From the NCBI GenBank assembly GCA_028564705.1, contig JAPXFQ010002904.1, forward strand, positions 1,426,001 to 1,490,000: a stretch of 64,000 bases of DNA, given 5' to 3'. Source of the stretch: Apricaphanius iberus. Taxonomy: Eukaryota; Chordata; Actinopteri; Cyprinodontiformes; Aphaniidae. A program made the translations under genes and the position numbers. Shown here in pieces: positions 49,320 to 60,401 of this stretch (positions are counted from its first letter, which is position 1; each line of letters opens with the position of its first letter). A model generated the notes under the pieces. The model saw only the letters and a list, made by a program, of their open reading frames with translations, was not told the DNA's origin and ran no database searches.

Positions 49320-50640
49320 ATAAAAATTGTTTTACAATACGCGCTTACTTTTTCAGCTTTTTACTTGTCACTAAAAAGAATCCTTCAGAAACATGTAGGC
49401 CAATGCTTTTCCTTCTGTTTTACACTGTTACAGACTACTCCATAGCATATAAACTCTTTTTATGGAGTATTCCAATGTAATTGGGAATTTATTACTTATT
49501 CTCTGTTTTAGTGAATATGTGGCAGGAGGTCAAGTAAGAGAACTATCTTAATGCTCCAGCATAACGTTCCTGATAAAGATGTGTCAGGATGTGTGGGTTA
49601 GACGTCAGAGCAGCAAGATATCTCCTGGACATTCTAGCCATGAGGGTCTGCTTCATGCTTACTATCAGACTGGCATGAACCGGTTCTTCAGGAGCTGAAC
49701 AAGAAGATTAAAGAAGATATGCTGGATAGATAAAACTGTGATTGCTAAGTAGGCCTACTATTTAAGGTGTTAGAAGGGTTGAGTAGGGAATGCAGGAGAA
49801 AACTCTTTCCCTCCATGTTCTGGCCAGACTTGCTTTCATTAAATACCTTACGGCCTTTAAATACGCATTTAAGCACTCTTATTTTAAGAAGACTGATATA
49901 ATATTTTAGCCATTACAATCCATTTAAAAATGCATTGAAGTTTGCAGTTGTAGCATAAGAGAATATCATAAAGTTAAAGGGATGTGAATACTTTAAGCAT
50001 CTTTTGTAAAACCTAACTAATTATGAAGGCAAAGAAATCAAATGATTTATTTTGAGTTAGAAATGTATTATTTTTTTAGTGTAACTACATGTTAAAAGGG
50101 TTTGGTTTGATTTTATCTTACTTAGATCTCATATTCTGCTCAAAAATATTTATTAAAAGCTACTTAAATAAAATATTGGGACACAAGGTCTAAAAATAAA
50201 ATTTTAAACTGTTTTACGTCTAACGACTAGATTCATCAGTCACAACCTGGCATGAAAGACTCCACAATTTCGAGCATGATTTTACCCAACCAGCCAATAT
50301 TGGTCAGGGATTTTCATTGAGGTCATATTAGTCTGTGCAATTCTCACTCCCTGCATTCCGCGCTCTTAAATATGACTGATGCTTCTCATACTTTCCTATC
50401 ATGACCACTTTGCAGTATGGCACACATGAGTACAGCAGGGATACAAACAGAAAATGTATAGACAATATTAAATGCCACCTATAAACATAAAATGTAAGTT
50501 TGCTGTTTTCTATTCTTGTAAAATAAACACAATTGTTATAGCCTATTTCTAAAGGCTCCATCACCTAATGAGTGGAGTTAACTAGTTTGGATGGAGGTTT
50601 TAACGGGTTCTCTTATAATAATAAACGTAGTAGTAAGTCA
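49320..50640. other. Intronic DNA next to ramp3 exon 1
   Basis: No exon or complete repeat recognised apart from the possible Tc1 end near 49980. Confidence 0.35.
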
Positions 50641-50647
50641 GACTCAC

Positions 50648-50699
50648 CTAAAAAAAAGAAAAATAAAAGTTTCGGCACGACGAACTCATTTGTATCCAT
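50648..50699 (-). CDS. ramp3: ramp3 exon 1, coding part (signal peptide start)
   Basis: ATG at 50699-50697 with G at -3 and +4 (gtgatgg), followed by 17 codons reading MDTNEFVVPKLLFFFFL and one extra base before a consensus donor (tttag/gtgagtc, gt at 50647-50646). The leftover G joins TT of the 30-nt exon to give Val, so the phase fits exactly. The product is a typical signal peptide: a polar start with a lysine, an L/F core, then the micro-exon residues to the cleavage site. The T-rich run before the donor could also act as an acceptor, which is the main alternative. Supported by frame, phase and signal-peptide logic, not by transcript data. Confidence 0.65.
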
Positions 50700-51010
50700 C
50701 ACGCTGCAAGGACCCGGGCGGACTGGGATTGAACCATCAGCGGCAGCTCCGGGAAAACGGGATCCTAAATCGACCCATAACTGAAATCGTCCCAGTCATG
50801 AGCTTCAATAAAACGTGTAAGGTTTAAGAAAAGAAAAAAAAGGAGCGAGAAACCCAAAAGAAGACAGGAAAAACAGAAGCAGGCAAGTGAGCGACTTGTC
50901 ACAGTCGCAGAGATGGTCGCTGCTCTCTCTCTGAGCAGTCTGGAGTCACAGCTCAGGACCACCATCCTGCATCCTCATAGACAGGGGGCGGGGTAGGGGA
51001 CAATGCTGGG
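50700..51010 (-). promoter_or_regulatory. ramp3: Likely ramp3 promoter and 5' UTR
   Basis: Upstream of the exon 1 ATG on the minus strand. Richer in GC and CpG than the surroundings (50700-50760), with a consensus GC box gggggcgggg at 50984-50993 and polypurine/pyrimidine tracts. Upstream ATGs are present in the proposed leader (for example 50802-50800), so small upstream frames are possible. The transcription start is not determined. Confidence 0.45.
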
Positions 51011-51469
51011 GTTCCACCACAATGAAATGACCGGATCATTATGTCTGCGGTTAACTCTGAACATGCAACCAAAGACAAGACAGTGTAATTCACATAAGAG
51101 AAGGTGAAAGTGACACTCCAACACAAATACAGGTTATGAGCTATTATCAAAATATTAGATCATGCTTTTCAGTGTGATACCTGCCGATTGTATTCAAATT
51201 AAACTCACTTTTAATGTGCAATGATATATATTCTAAGTTGTAATATTCTAATCATCCCGATTTAAAATCAGTTCATGACCAGGTTTGCATCAGCAGATTA
51301 CGCTGAGCCGCATCCACAATCTGACAAATAACTATACTGACGCCTTGTGGTCGCTGTTTGCATTACACATTCCTCAATCTGCCCGGATTCAACTCTGAAA
51401 TGCGTTGTAAAATTAAAGGAATAGTTCAGGATTTTCAAAAATGTTGATGTAGAGTTTTTCTATTTCGTG

Positions 51470-51790
51470 GCGTAGCAGGCAAGAACTGTGACCACATTTA
51501 CGAGACAGTTTTGTGTCTTTGCCAGTACGGGTTGGACTCCACTGCCACTTGTCACCAGTCCTGTTTGTGGTTTTCTATGTACATGATCTCAAGTTTCAGA
51601 GAGAAGGATGTTTTGCTAAGGAATAAGGACCTCTCAAGTTTATTGGATGGGTTTAAGTTAGCATCTTTAAGCCATGGCCTTCAGTTTGTACTGAAGTGGG
51701 TAACTGCGCGTCCACGGGCTGGTTCCTCTGCTGGGGTATCTGTGCCTGGACCTGGAAGTATAGAGTGTGTATGGGAAGAATAAGTGACAG
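51470..51790 (+). pseudogene. Degenerate LINE reverse transcriptase segment (tentative)
   Basis: An open frame (51511-51783) contains DLSSLLDGFKLASLSHGLQF, which resembles a decayed SLLFADDVVLLAS block of LINE reverse transcriptases, preceded by CHQSCLWFSMYMIS, like SPxLFxxFMDxIS. The YADD/FADD catalytic motif is not intact. It directly precedes the repeat at 51855. Confidence 0.4.
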
Positions 51791-51854
51791 TACAGCGGCC
51801 TTTCTTGTATGTTGAGAGTGTATGTGCGTAAGAGGGAAGTTCTTGTCTATCGGT

Positions 51855-52540
51855 CAGGTTGGGTGTTGGGCTGCTCTTTCACCCAGTGCATCTCAAGCCC
51901 CCCACCGATGGGGGGCTATTAGTCCGGTGTCCGCTTTGGGTATTGGTGTGGCGCCCTGGCAAGGACCGTGGGCGATGTTGGGATGTTGACCCAGGGTGGC
52001 GGTGTTGCATTTCGGCCATCGGCTGCCGATGTCCACCTAGTTTTTTTGGCTATTGCTCCGATCTCCATCTTGTCTGCATCGATTCCTGAGGCGGATTAAT
52101 GGCTCCTCACAGCAGCTTTTGAACACTCGTATGGAGAACTTTCATATGCACCAGCATGCTGACACACACACACAGGTTTGGGGAGTCCAGTAATAACTGA
52201 TACCAGGGATGAGGTTACTTTTACTAGATCTTGTAATACTTGGTATGAGCTTTTCAGAAAGGATGTTGTTGTATTTATATATCTATTTGTGGGTTATGGT
52301 TGCGTAGTTCTCAGTTCACATTGTTTGGTTTGTCGCTGTTGTTGTTTTTTCCTCTGTCTTTTTTTCTCTCTCTCGCCGTCCTGCAGGTGTGGAGGCATAC
52401 TGTGATGTTTTCTTGTGCTTTCTTTGTTCCCCTACCTCTTTTGTATCCCCCACTCTCCCTCTGCCTCCTAACTTTTTTTCCACCTCTCTTCTTCATCTTT
52501 TTTCCTTTTATCCCAATTATTTTTTGTCTCTGTTCATAAA
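51855..52540 (+). repeat. Retroposon-like repeat, plus-strand copy
   Basis: 'ggtcaggttgggtgttgggc', a GC-rich middle (51895-52070), 'tgatgttttcttgtgctttc' and a long CT-rich 3' part, in the same order as the minus-strand copy at 38865-39400. The several overlapping frames at 52178-52616 are composition-driven. Possibly the 3' UTR of the LINE remnant at 51470. Confidence 0.65.
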
Positions 52541-53319
52541 ATCAGAGGGAAAAAACCCACAGCGATTTCTGATAAAGATTTCTTACACACATTTATCAAG
52601 TGAAGTACTAAAGTAAAAGCTGTAATGCTCCACTTGTGAAAGTAAATTGGTACTACTTGCTACTTAGATGCCAATTATAGTGCCACACTGCCAGACAAGA
52701 CATGTTAAATATAAAGACATAAATTGAGCCTGGACCGACCAGTGTGACATTTAGTTTCTCCAGCTGGATTGTTTCTTACCAGTTGGGGTCAATTCCTGCC
52801 AAAAGCAGAGGAGTCAAAGTATCATGCTGTCTTGTTTACGACGAAAAAGTGGAAGACAGATGGAGGGATTGCAGCCTCGGTGACTTGGGGCCCGCTGAAA
52901 GCAGGGTGCCAGAAAACAAAACTTTTGATTTACTGATCTGTTTGGCTTTCACTCCTCACCATATCTTATAATCATGAGATGCGAATCGTGAGGACAAGTT
53001 ATGGTATAAACTGCTAAAATCAGCTTCCAGAGAGTGGCCATTTTCAGCTTTAGAGATGGAGTGAGAAGTTATGCCATCTTAAGGGAATATCTTGTGAACC
53101 CATCACAAATCACTCGAGGAGAGAAAGATGTCTAGACATTCCCTTCCCAGGGTCGCCCATACACAGAGGCTCAGAGACAGTATGTGCCGGTAGGTGATTT
53201 ACCTGAAGGCTTAAAAGTGAAGGCTGATTCGACAGGAAGAACCAGCAAGTAGAAACTGAATGTTTATCATTGTTGATAGTGCCGCAGCTTGGCAAAGGAA
53301 TGAGCAGCAGGACAGCTGA
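52541..53319. other. Unassigned sequence inside the disrupted element
   Basis: 53010-53210 is somewhat coding-like on the plus strand but full of stops, and may be a decayed transposable-element gene. Nothing named. Confidence 0.3.
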
Positions 53320-53321
53320 TA

Positions 53322-54239
53322 CAGTAGGGAAAACAAGTATTTGTTACACTGCTGATTTTTGAAATTTCCCCACTTACAAAGCATGTAGAGGTCTGTATTT
53401 TTTTTATCAAAGCTACTCTTCAACTGTGAGGGACAGAATCTAAAACAAAAATAAGAAAATCACAGTGGATGATTATTAAATAATTAATTGCCATTTTATT
53501 GCATGAAATAAGTATTTGATCGCCTATCAACCAGTAAGAATTTAGGCTCCCACAGACCTGTTAGTACTTCTTTAAGAAGCCCACCTGTTCTCCACTCATT
53601 ACCTGTATTAACTGCACCTGTTTGAACTTGTTAACTGTATAAAAGACACCCGTCCACACACTCCAACCTCTCCACGATGGCCAAGACCAGAGAGCTGTGC
53701 AAGGACATCAGATGGGTCGTGGTCTTCCAGCATGACAACGACCCGAAACACACAGCCAGGGCAACTAAAGAGATTGGCTCCGTAGGAAGCATCACAAGGT
53801 CCTGGAGTGGCCTAGGCAGTCTCCAGACTTGAATCCAATAGAAATCTTTAGAGAGCCGAAAGTCTTGTCTTCTCCAGCGACAGCCCCGAAACCCAAACAC
53901 TCTGGAGAAGATCTGTATGGAGGAGTGGGCCAAAATCCCTGCTGCAGTGTGTGCAAACCTGGTGAAGAACTACAGAAAACGTCTGATCTCTGTAATCGCA
54001 AACAAAAGTTTCTGTACCAAATGTTGAGTTCTGTTTGTCTGATGTATCAAATGGTTGTCGTGCAATAAAATTTAAATTAATTATTTAAAAATCATCCACT
54101 GGGATTGTCTGCATTTTTGTTTTAGATTCTTTCCCACACAGTTGAAAACTACCTGTAATATAAATTACAAACCTCTAAATACTTTGTAAGTAGGAAAGCT
54201 TCAAAAATCAGCAGTGTATCAAATACTTGTTTTCCACTA
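53322..54239 (+). mobile_element. Tc1-like transposon deletion derivative with long inverted repeats and TA duplication
   Basis: Left end cagtagggaaaacaagtatt and right end aatacttgttttccacta are the outer parts of inverted repeats that match for about 200 bases, including 'cactgctgatttttgaa' and 'gtggatgatt'. TA flanks both ends (53320-53321, 54240-54241). At 918 bp it carries a shortened transposase gene and can only move in trans. High repeat similarity points to a comparatively young insertion. Confidence 0.92.
53677..54027 (+). pseudogene. Internally deleted Tc1-like transposase gene
   Basis: Starts ATG GCC AAG ACC (MAKTRELCKDI), then jumps at about 53711 to the catalytic second half ([18 protein letters not shown], with the second aspartate of the DDE triad). 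It ends with [20 protein letters not shown] and a stop at 54025. About 0.7 kb is missing compared with a 340-residue transposase, removing the DNA-binding domain and the first catalytic aspartate. Frameshifts also occur near 53800. Confidence 0.88.
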
Positions 54240-54879
54240 TACAGGCAAGTTAAGTTGGGTTGATATCCACTCTTACAGGGATAAATATCTGGGGTGGGTG
54301 ATGGAGTAATTAGACCAGGAGGCTAAAGCTAACAAACTGATTCGAAGGGGGCAAATAGTAAATCTGACTTATAAGGCCTTAAAACAGCTCCAGTATTAGA
54401 CATGTTTACATTGGCGCTTTGCTTTCACAGAAGTCATCAGTCATTTATGTGGTAAACAGTAATCTTGCTGAGATAAAAAGGAACATGCAATGATTCTATC
54501 TCTCTGGCTTGAAGTGCATTACATTTTATGTTCTCAGTATTTGTTTCAGACATAAAGATGGTGATGCATCTCCTCTGACCTTCACTTCTTGTGTTAACAA
54601 TTGACCTTTGTGAAAATCACCACCCAATGCAGTTAGAACATTTTAAAGTTTCATAAAATAGTGTTTGAATGAATCCCACAATGCCATAGATGTGGAGGCA
54701 GAGCTATTTTAAAACGTTAGAAATATCTGTCTTGCTTGGCTATCAGCTTTAGCTTCATGGACCAACCAATCTGCATGAAGAAGCTAAGACATTTATAACT
54801 AGCAAGAAAGATACAGTATTATCTCATGCTAACCTTTTAACTGAACCTCACTGAAAAATTCTGAACTATTCCTTCAAAT

Positions 54880-55174
54880 AGTTACACAAGTACTGACAAG
54901 ATTTCAGGTCAACCATGTCATGATATATATTCATCTTCAATTTCATGTGAACCCACATATTCGGCTGTAATAATTCAAAACTAAAAAGAAATGTAAGATC
55001 TTTAGTCTCTCCAAGCACCATTTCATAATATCTTAAATTATTTATACTTCTGAAATATATTTAAGAAATTTTTAATTGCAAATGGATAATGTGTCATGGT
55101 GCATCTTTAGCATGACCAAAAATATATTAAAATGTTCTTTTAGAATAAAATTTGATTTCTGGTGTCAATATCTC
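54880..55174. other. Unique AT-rich DNA
   Basis: Nothing recognised. Confidence 0.35.
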
Positions 55175-55580
55175 TTAAGTCTTTTGTAACAGAGGCCTCA
55201 GCAACACAGTGTCCTCTTTGAAGAACGGACTTGGATGTGGAGACTTTGATGATTGATGATAAATGACTCTTTAATGAAGAGCTGATCATCTTACAGCCAA
55301 AGGTTCAGAAACTCAAACTAGAATCACTTGAAGAGACAAGAATATGACAGAGACATTCAACAACAAACCCAAAAAGACATTGGAACACAGAGGGGTATAA
55401 ATGCACGGGGAAGGCAATCAGGGAGACAATGGGGGGAACTCTGGGCAGCTGGGGACAATAATAGACGCAGAGACAGGGAAAAACACCACACTATGATAAA
55501 CTAAAGGTTCTCTACCATACGATCCTCACTGTATGTGATGGCAAGATAAACTTCTTCATGCAGTAAAGCTTAAGTAGATA
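55175..55580 (+). repeat. Dispersed repeat, shares its 3' part with 2462-2550
   Basis: 'ctcactgtatgtgatggcaa' and following (55525-55555) duplicates 2478-2510. The preceding 300 bases ('gagggtataaatgcacgggg'-like, 'ggcagctggggacaataata') resemble a purine-rich fish repeat. Class unknown. Confidence 0.45.
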
Positions 55581-57330
55581 TCTTCTTCCATGATGTATTC
55601 AATGTCTTATAAAGATCAACATATGTCTGCTTCACTTGAGTAACATTTTTTCAATAACTTTGTCTTTCCTGTTTTGAAAAAACGCTATGAGAAAATACCT
55701 CAGTATCATGTTACAGTTACACCTCAGGGCAATAGAAAGCATAGATATGTTACTTAAAGTTCTTTTAAAAAATGTTTTAAGTTGAAAAGTTAAAGTCTAA
55801 ATTAGAAAATGCTTTAATAATGTTTTACTCAGTTTACTATAAAATTATGTGTTAAGAGCTGTTCTAATACCTACAAAAATGACCTTCTACCAGATTTGCC
55901 TAATCATTTTTAGTTACACTGATTTTATCAACATCAGTCCCCCCTCCAGTCATTATATTTTCCAGGTTTTGCTTCCTAAATTGGGCCAGGAATTCTGATT
56001 ACTTTTTCCCTAACAAGTGTTTCCTGAATTCCAGTGGAAAAAAACAGTCTGTCAGAACAGGAAGAGGGTGCTGTTTTGTCTAAAAACGCTCAGACCGGGC
56101 TGTCTGTTTGAGCAGGTTGTGATGGAGGGTGTGGAAGCTCTAAACAAAACATAACAGAAAAATGGGTTATGTAAAGAATAAGCGATGTATATTTCCATTT
56201 ATGGTAGTTATGTTTCTCCAGCATAGTTAAGTTTCAGAGTTTTGACCAAAGAAGATTTACATTTGGTTGTCCCACTTCCTGTTAAAACAACCATAAAAAC
56301 ACTTACTCAATGTTTATATTGTTGAAAACATTTTTTTTTTACTTTTTTTTATCCTGCATTTAACATAAGTGGTTTAACAGCGGAAAAAAAGAACAAATAA
56401 TATTAAATTAATGACTGAACAAGTTTTGCTGGACAATCACTTACTTTAACTTATTTAGTCATTAAATACGTATTCAAACAAAGCTCTTGTTTAAAGCATT
56501 CCTTATTTAACTTCTATGCATTTTTCACGAGCTCAGAAGATAATATAAAAGGGAAATAATCAAACTGAATATTCACTGAGCTCCGTTTTCTTATTGCCCT
56601 GTATATAATGAATTCAGGGGACTTTTAGCAGTCTAGTAGTTAATGGTTTTATTTCACAGTTTCCAAAACAAATAGACGAATTACAAATATGTTATTTAAC
56701 TGTGAAGAAATGTCTAATGTTCCATTACAATACGTTTAAAAAAAATCTATTTAAACATATGTTCATGCTGGTAAATGGAAGTTAAAGAGCCAAGTTTAAG
56801 CCATCACAACAAAAAAGGCTTTTATTACAAATAAAAACACTGCATGAAATGTTTTTTCAGCCTCAGACAAGCAGAACATATATTAGCAATAATGATTACT
56901 CTTTAAATATAACTGTTGCTGAGGAAAAAAAGTAGGAAATACTATAGGCCTATAGAATCATTGTCATTTTAACAAGTACAAAGAAATTAGGTGCAGTCCT
57001 TGCAGCCTAAAATAAATAAGAATAAAAAAATATAACTATATAAAGTGATATGTTAAGGACAGTTAAGGGTAGGTCAACAGAAGTTCAAATGCTAAAGGAA
57101 TAAAGTAGTACAAGTTGCATATTTGCAAACATGTCCACAATAAGATCTTGACATAGTTACATTAATAATTACAAGCATTGATTTTTAGCGAAAACATTAG
57201 AAATGTCTTCTCTACTCTCTGTAACCTACTGTTGTCAGGATAACATTTGTGTGAAAAATTATAATTCGTTATAATAAAAGGGAATATTCGGCTTGTAGAG
57301 CAGAGTTGACCTTTCTTCTGCTGGTATGTA
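55581..57330. other. AT-rich intergenic DNA
   Basis: No repeat or exon recognised; several AT-rich low-complexity runs. Confidence 0.4.
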
Positions 57331-57340
57331 AAATAGTAGA

Positions 57341-57550
57341 CTAATATTTATTTACGCTGTCGATATAGTGGTAAGAAGACATAACACTAGAAGATGCAAG
57401 TGGTCTAGGAAGGGAACGACCAAAGGGAGTGACCTTTCCAGTAAAGGGACGCGGCCATCTGTCCACATGAGAGTGGTCGGGAGTGTCTCTGCTCACCTGT
57501 CCGTCACCACAGGTGTTGAACTTTGGCCTGACGTTAAGTCTCGGTGACAT
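57341..57550 (-). CDS. Unidentified 69-codon frame in a CpG-containing patch
   Basis: Reads MSPRLNVRPKFNTCGDGQ, then a donor-like CAG/gtgagc, or continues as RPFTGKVTPFGRSLPRPL and SSYHYIDSVNKY to a stop. Composition is more coding-like than the surroundings. It lies about 190 bases from, and opposite to, the candidate first exon at 57742. It could be a divergent first exon, a small protein or a chance frame in GC-rich DNA. No family recognised. Confidence 0.25.
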   Translation of the reverse strand: MSPRLNVRPKFNTCGDGQVSRDTPDHSHVDRWPRPFTGKVTPFGRSLPRPLASSSVMSSYHYIDSVNKY

Positions 57551-57624
57551 ATTATGTTCGCAGTGAGTTCCCAGCGAATTCCTTTGTGCATTTTTAAGAT
57601 GCTGTGCACTCCCAGCTCCTACTG

Positions 57625-57754
57625 AACCGGTTAAAATAGGATGTCAACAAGTGACGCAGCAGAGCTGGAGCTCAGAGTTGGAGTAGGAGGAGGAGGAGGA
57701 GAGACTTCAACGACGCCTCAGTGCGCCACAGCAAGATCTGCATGGACTACAACT
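57625..57754 (+). CDS. Candidate first exon of an unidentified plus-strand gene
   Basis: A TATA-like ttaaaatagg at 57632-57641 is followed by a GA-rich leader (ggaggaggaggaggagagac) and ATG at 57742-57744. The coding start reads MDYN plus one base before a consensus donor (ct/gtaagg, gt at 57755). A very short coding first exon with a phase-1 intron is a common vertebrate arrangement. Without splicing the frame would continue to 57942 through intron-like sequence. No downstream exon was recognised before base 64000, and I cannot name the gene. Confidence 0.4.
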
Positions 57755-60400
57755 GTAAGGTAGCTGAAAATCACTTTAAAACTCACTTTTACCAGACTGT
57801 TTGGTATAACTTTGTATTTTTCTACTTCTCATACCCTTTTTTACACGAAGCTACGTACTTCTCAATCCTCTGTGTGGCTTTTAGCAGCGATTCAAGGCGG
57901 GTTGTGATGAAGGGAGACGAACGGACCCAAACTGCGTTTTAAAAACCAGCGGTTTTTCAAATGTATGCGTTATCCGGGGAAAATATTGGCCATAACTTAA
58001 AAATGTACACCGTATGTGGTTCGGTACTTCATTTATGTAAATTCGGCGATAGAAGAATCCTGTTATTTTAGATATTATAAATCGTGTTATATTTTCTAGG
58101 CTACATTTCCAATAGATTTTTACCGCCGCCTTGCATAACATTAAAAAAATTAAAACTACGTGTAGATCTGACTGTTAAAAGTATTTTAAAAAATAGTTTT
58201 GGTTTGATCGGTGCTCTTTTTATAAATTAAATAATAAAATGTGACCTACTAAAGTAATCAGCGTGCGTCCATGAATATGAATTACCTTTCATTTTTGGTT
58301 CTGTGGTGTATGGAGTTCCCAAACTGCCAAAACGTGTTTAAGAAATAAATTGTTGTGATCTGTAGCATATTTAAAATTGAACTTCAATACATAATTAAAT
58401 AAATAGATAAAATCAGATTTGTCTATGATTTTATAAATCGTTTTTCTTAAGCATAAATATATAATTAAATATAAACTTTATGAAAGTCAATAAAAGTCAA
58501 TAAAGCTGAAAAAAATATACAGATGTTTGAGTATTTATTCAATTAGGCTATGGTTTCATTGTTACTTTGCACAGAAAATAATTGAAATGGATACATTCCA
58601 ACTTTCACTATTTGTTCATTTCTGACCAATAATGTTGACAAGAGCAGTGAACGTAATGGAAAAGGCTGGTGGATAACATAAACTAATAATGCTTCAATAA
58701 ATAATTAAATAGTAAATAATTAGGTGCTGGAAAATAAAGATTATTTTATATAATGTTTATGTTTATGCATATTTAATGAATTACTATGTATGCATTTGTT
58801 TCCCGTTTTAATCAGATATCAACACAAATAGGTAATCGTTTATCTAGTTATTTTATTGGCACTTTTAGGCCCCCGTACTGTTACTTCAGCTGCATATGTC
58901 TGTGCAAACATTTTATGGCAAGCATAAAGCAGCAGCATCAGCTTGTGCTACTTCAGGGCACAGTTGTTAGTGTTTTACTCGACAAGTTGGAGCATGCTCA
59001 CCGAGCTCTGCAGCTCAGCGATATATACATACACAGTTACTGTCTGTGCATGCAGGAGATCAAACTTTGCTTATCCTCCTGCTAATTCCTTCTGAACCAA
59101 CACAAGTTGTACCAGCCTATAGACTGCAAAGCAAACAATATTTCTGTAAATTTAACATGCAATGAAGGTGTGGTAGCAGCAGGACAAGTCTCACTTTGTT
59201 CCGGCCTCTGTTTTGTTGACACTCACACAGATCGAAAATCCATTAGGAGGAAACTCATTAGGCAGAAACTTAAGCAGGGTTTTGATGAGTAAATCATTTG
59301 CAGGAGTTGAGCCATATGCTCGTCAGAGCTGAGCGCACACACCCACACTTTTTAGTTCAGACTGAGTCCTTGTAGTTATGTAAGTGCTAACTGACAATTG
59401 TGCGCACACCCACAGCGAAGCTTATCTCATGTCGAGATTTTTTTAAAAAGGGAAAACAGCAACATCTATTAGGCACATAATGCTGCAGCCAAAATAAGTC
59501 TCTCACTTACTCATCTGCTTATTGACCATCAAAACAAAGAGAGCTTGGTTGCTTGTCATGATAACTGGTATTATACGTATCAGTTGTCAGATAAAGGTTG
59601 AAGGGTTTCTTTTCTATTCCTAAAAGAGAGAGAAATCTAAAGTTGCTATTAATTGCTTATAGTCAAAATTAACATAATTCTAGATTATTTAATTTATTTC
59701 TGTTATTAAGAAAAAGACAGCATTCTCTAAGGTATTAATTATGATAATAATTAAAACATGGTAATCTACAATAAATTAATAATTAAATAACCATATTCTT
59801 TTGAATATTTTTGCAAATAAGTGCATTCCTGGTCAGTGTTAAGTGTAGGAAAGACTTGTCAGTTTGTCTAAAGGTTATAGATCTCAGAATGAAATTGATT
59901 TCTCTCCAGATGCCAAAGAAACACTCAAGCCTCTTTCAAGCAATTTCAGCATTGCGTCGTTCTTGTTTGTCTAACGCGCAGATATTTGAACCAACTAAAG
60001 AACACATTCTTCACCGCAAATGCCTAAACCATTAAAAAAACAAAAAACAAACTAGAGTATGGAAAAGTCTGGAATTTTGAAATAGAAAATATGCAGGAAC
60101 CTTGAGAGGTCAAAACATTCAAAGTGGTATTTTAGTTTTCTGGTTTGCTTCAGCTGATTTGAGAAGTGCGCTCTTTTTCCCAATCATCCATATAGCACTA
60201 TGCACTATGCTCTCCATCTAAACTGAATCATTGTCAATTGTTTTATCAATGGTTGCTGGAAACTTGGATATCATGATGTTGACCAGCTGAGCTTTAAAGA
60301 ACATACTGCCCATCTAATTCCATCCTGTCAAAACAAGTCAGTCAGTCCGGTTATCAAAGGTAGATGCGGTGGCTACAAGACAAATCGGTTTATTGTTATG
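57755..60400. other. Probable first intron of the plus-strand gene; unassigned frames
   Basis: Includes a 99-codon plus-strand frame (58786-59085) whose last part (KQQHQLVLLQGTVVSVLLDK) looks mildly coding-like, but there is no family match and no convincing splice sites. Otherwise AT-rich with nothing recognised. Confidence 0.3.
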
Positions 60401-60401
60401 T

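Larger units (their letters stand above)
13329..50647 (-). other. ramp3: ramp3 intron 1 (about 37.3 kb)
   Basis: From the donor tttttag/gtgagtc (gt at 50647-50646) to the acceptor ctatttacag (ag at 13330-13329). It holds most of the mobile elements listed between 14 and 50 kb. Long first introns after a signal-peptide exon are usual for this family. The call depends on exon 1 being correct. Confidence 0.6.
51417..54873. mobile_element. Disrupted DNA element with 'ggaatagttca' ends, carrying nested insertions
   Basis: Left end aggaatagttcaggatttt (51417) and right end aaaaattctgaactattcct (to 54873) are inverted repeats over about 20 bases, with TTAA (51413-51416) and TCAA (54874-54877) flanks. 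The left end matches the element at 41947-42412. Inside lie a retroposon-like repeat (about 51470-52540) and a Tc1-like element (53322-54239), which would be later insertions. The alternative is two unrelated solo ends of the same family. Confidence 0.45.

Noticed and set aside
50765..50965. Minus-strand frame with a hydrophobic stretch as a membrane protein
   Set aside because: The hydrophobic part comes from a TTT/CTT-rich tract in the proposed ramp3 leader, and the frame ends without a splice donor.
52178..52616. Several overlapping serine/phenylalanine-rich frames
   Set aside because: Composition of a CT-rich retroposon tail; three frames open at once and no conserved motif.
57341..57550. 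Minus-strand frame as ramp3 exon 1
   Set aside because: It encodes no signal peptide and its donor would leave phase 0, whereas the next exon needs phase 1; 50648-50699 fits in all respects.
57742..57942. Unspliced 66-codon protein starting at the second candidate promoter
   Set aside because: A consensus splice donor follows the fifth codon position and the remaining frame looks like intron sequence.
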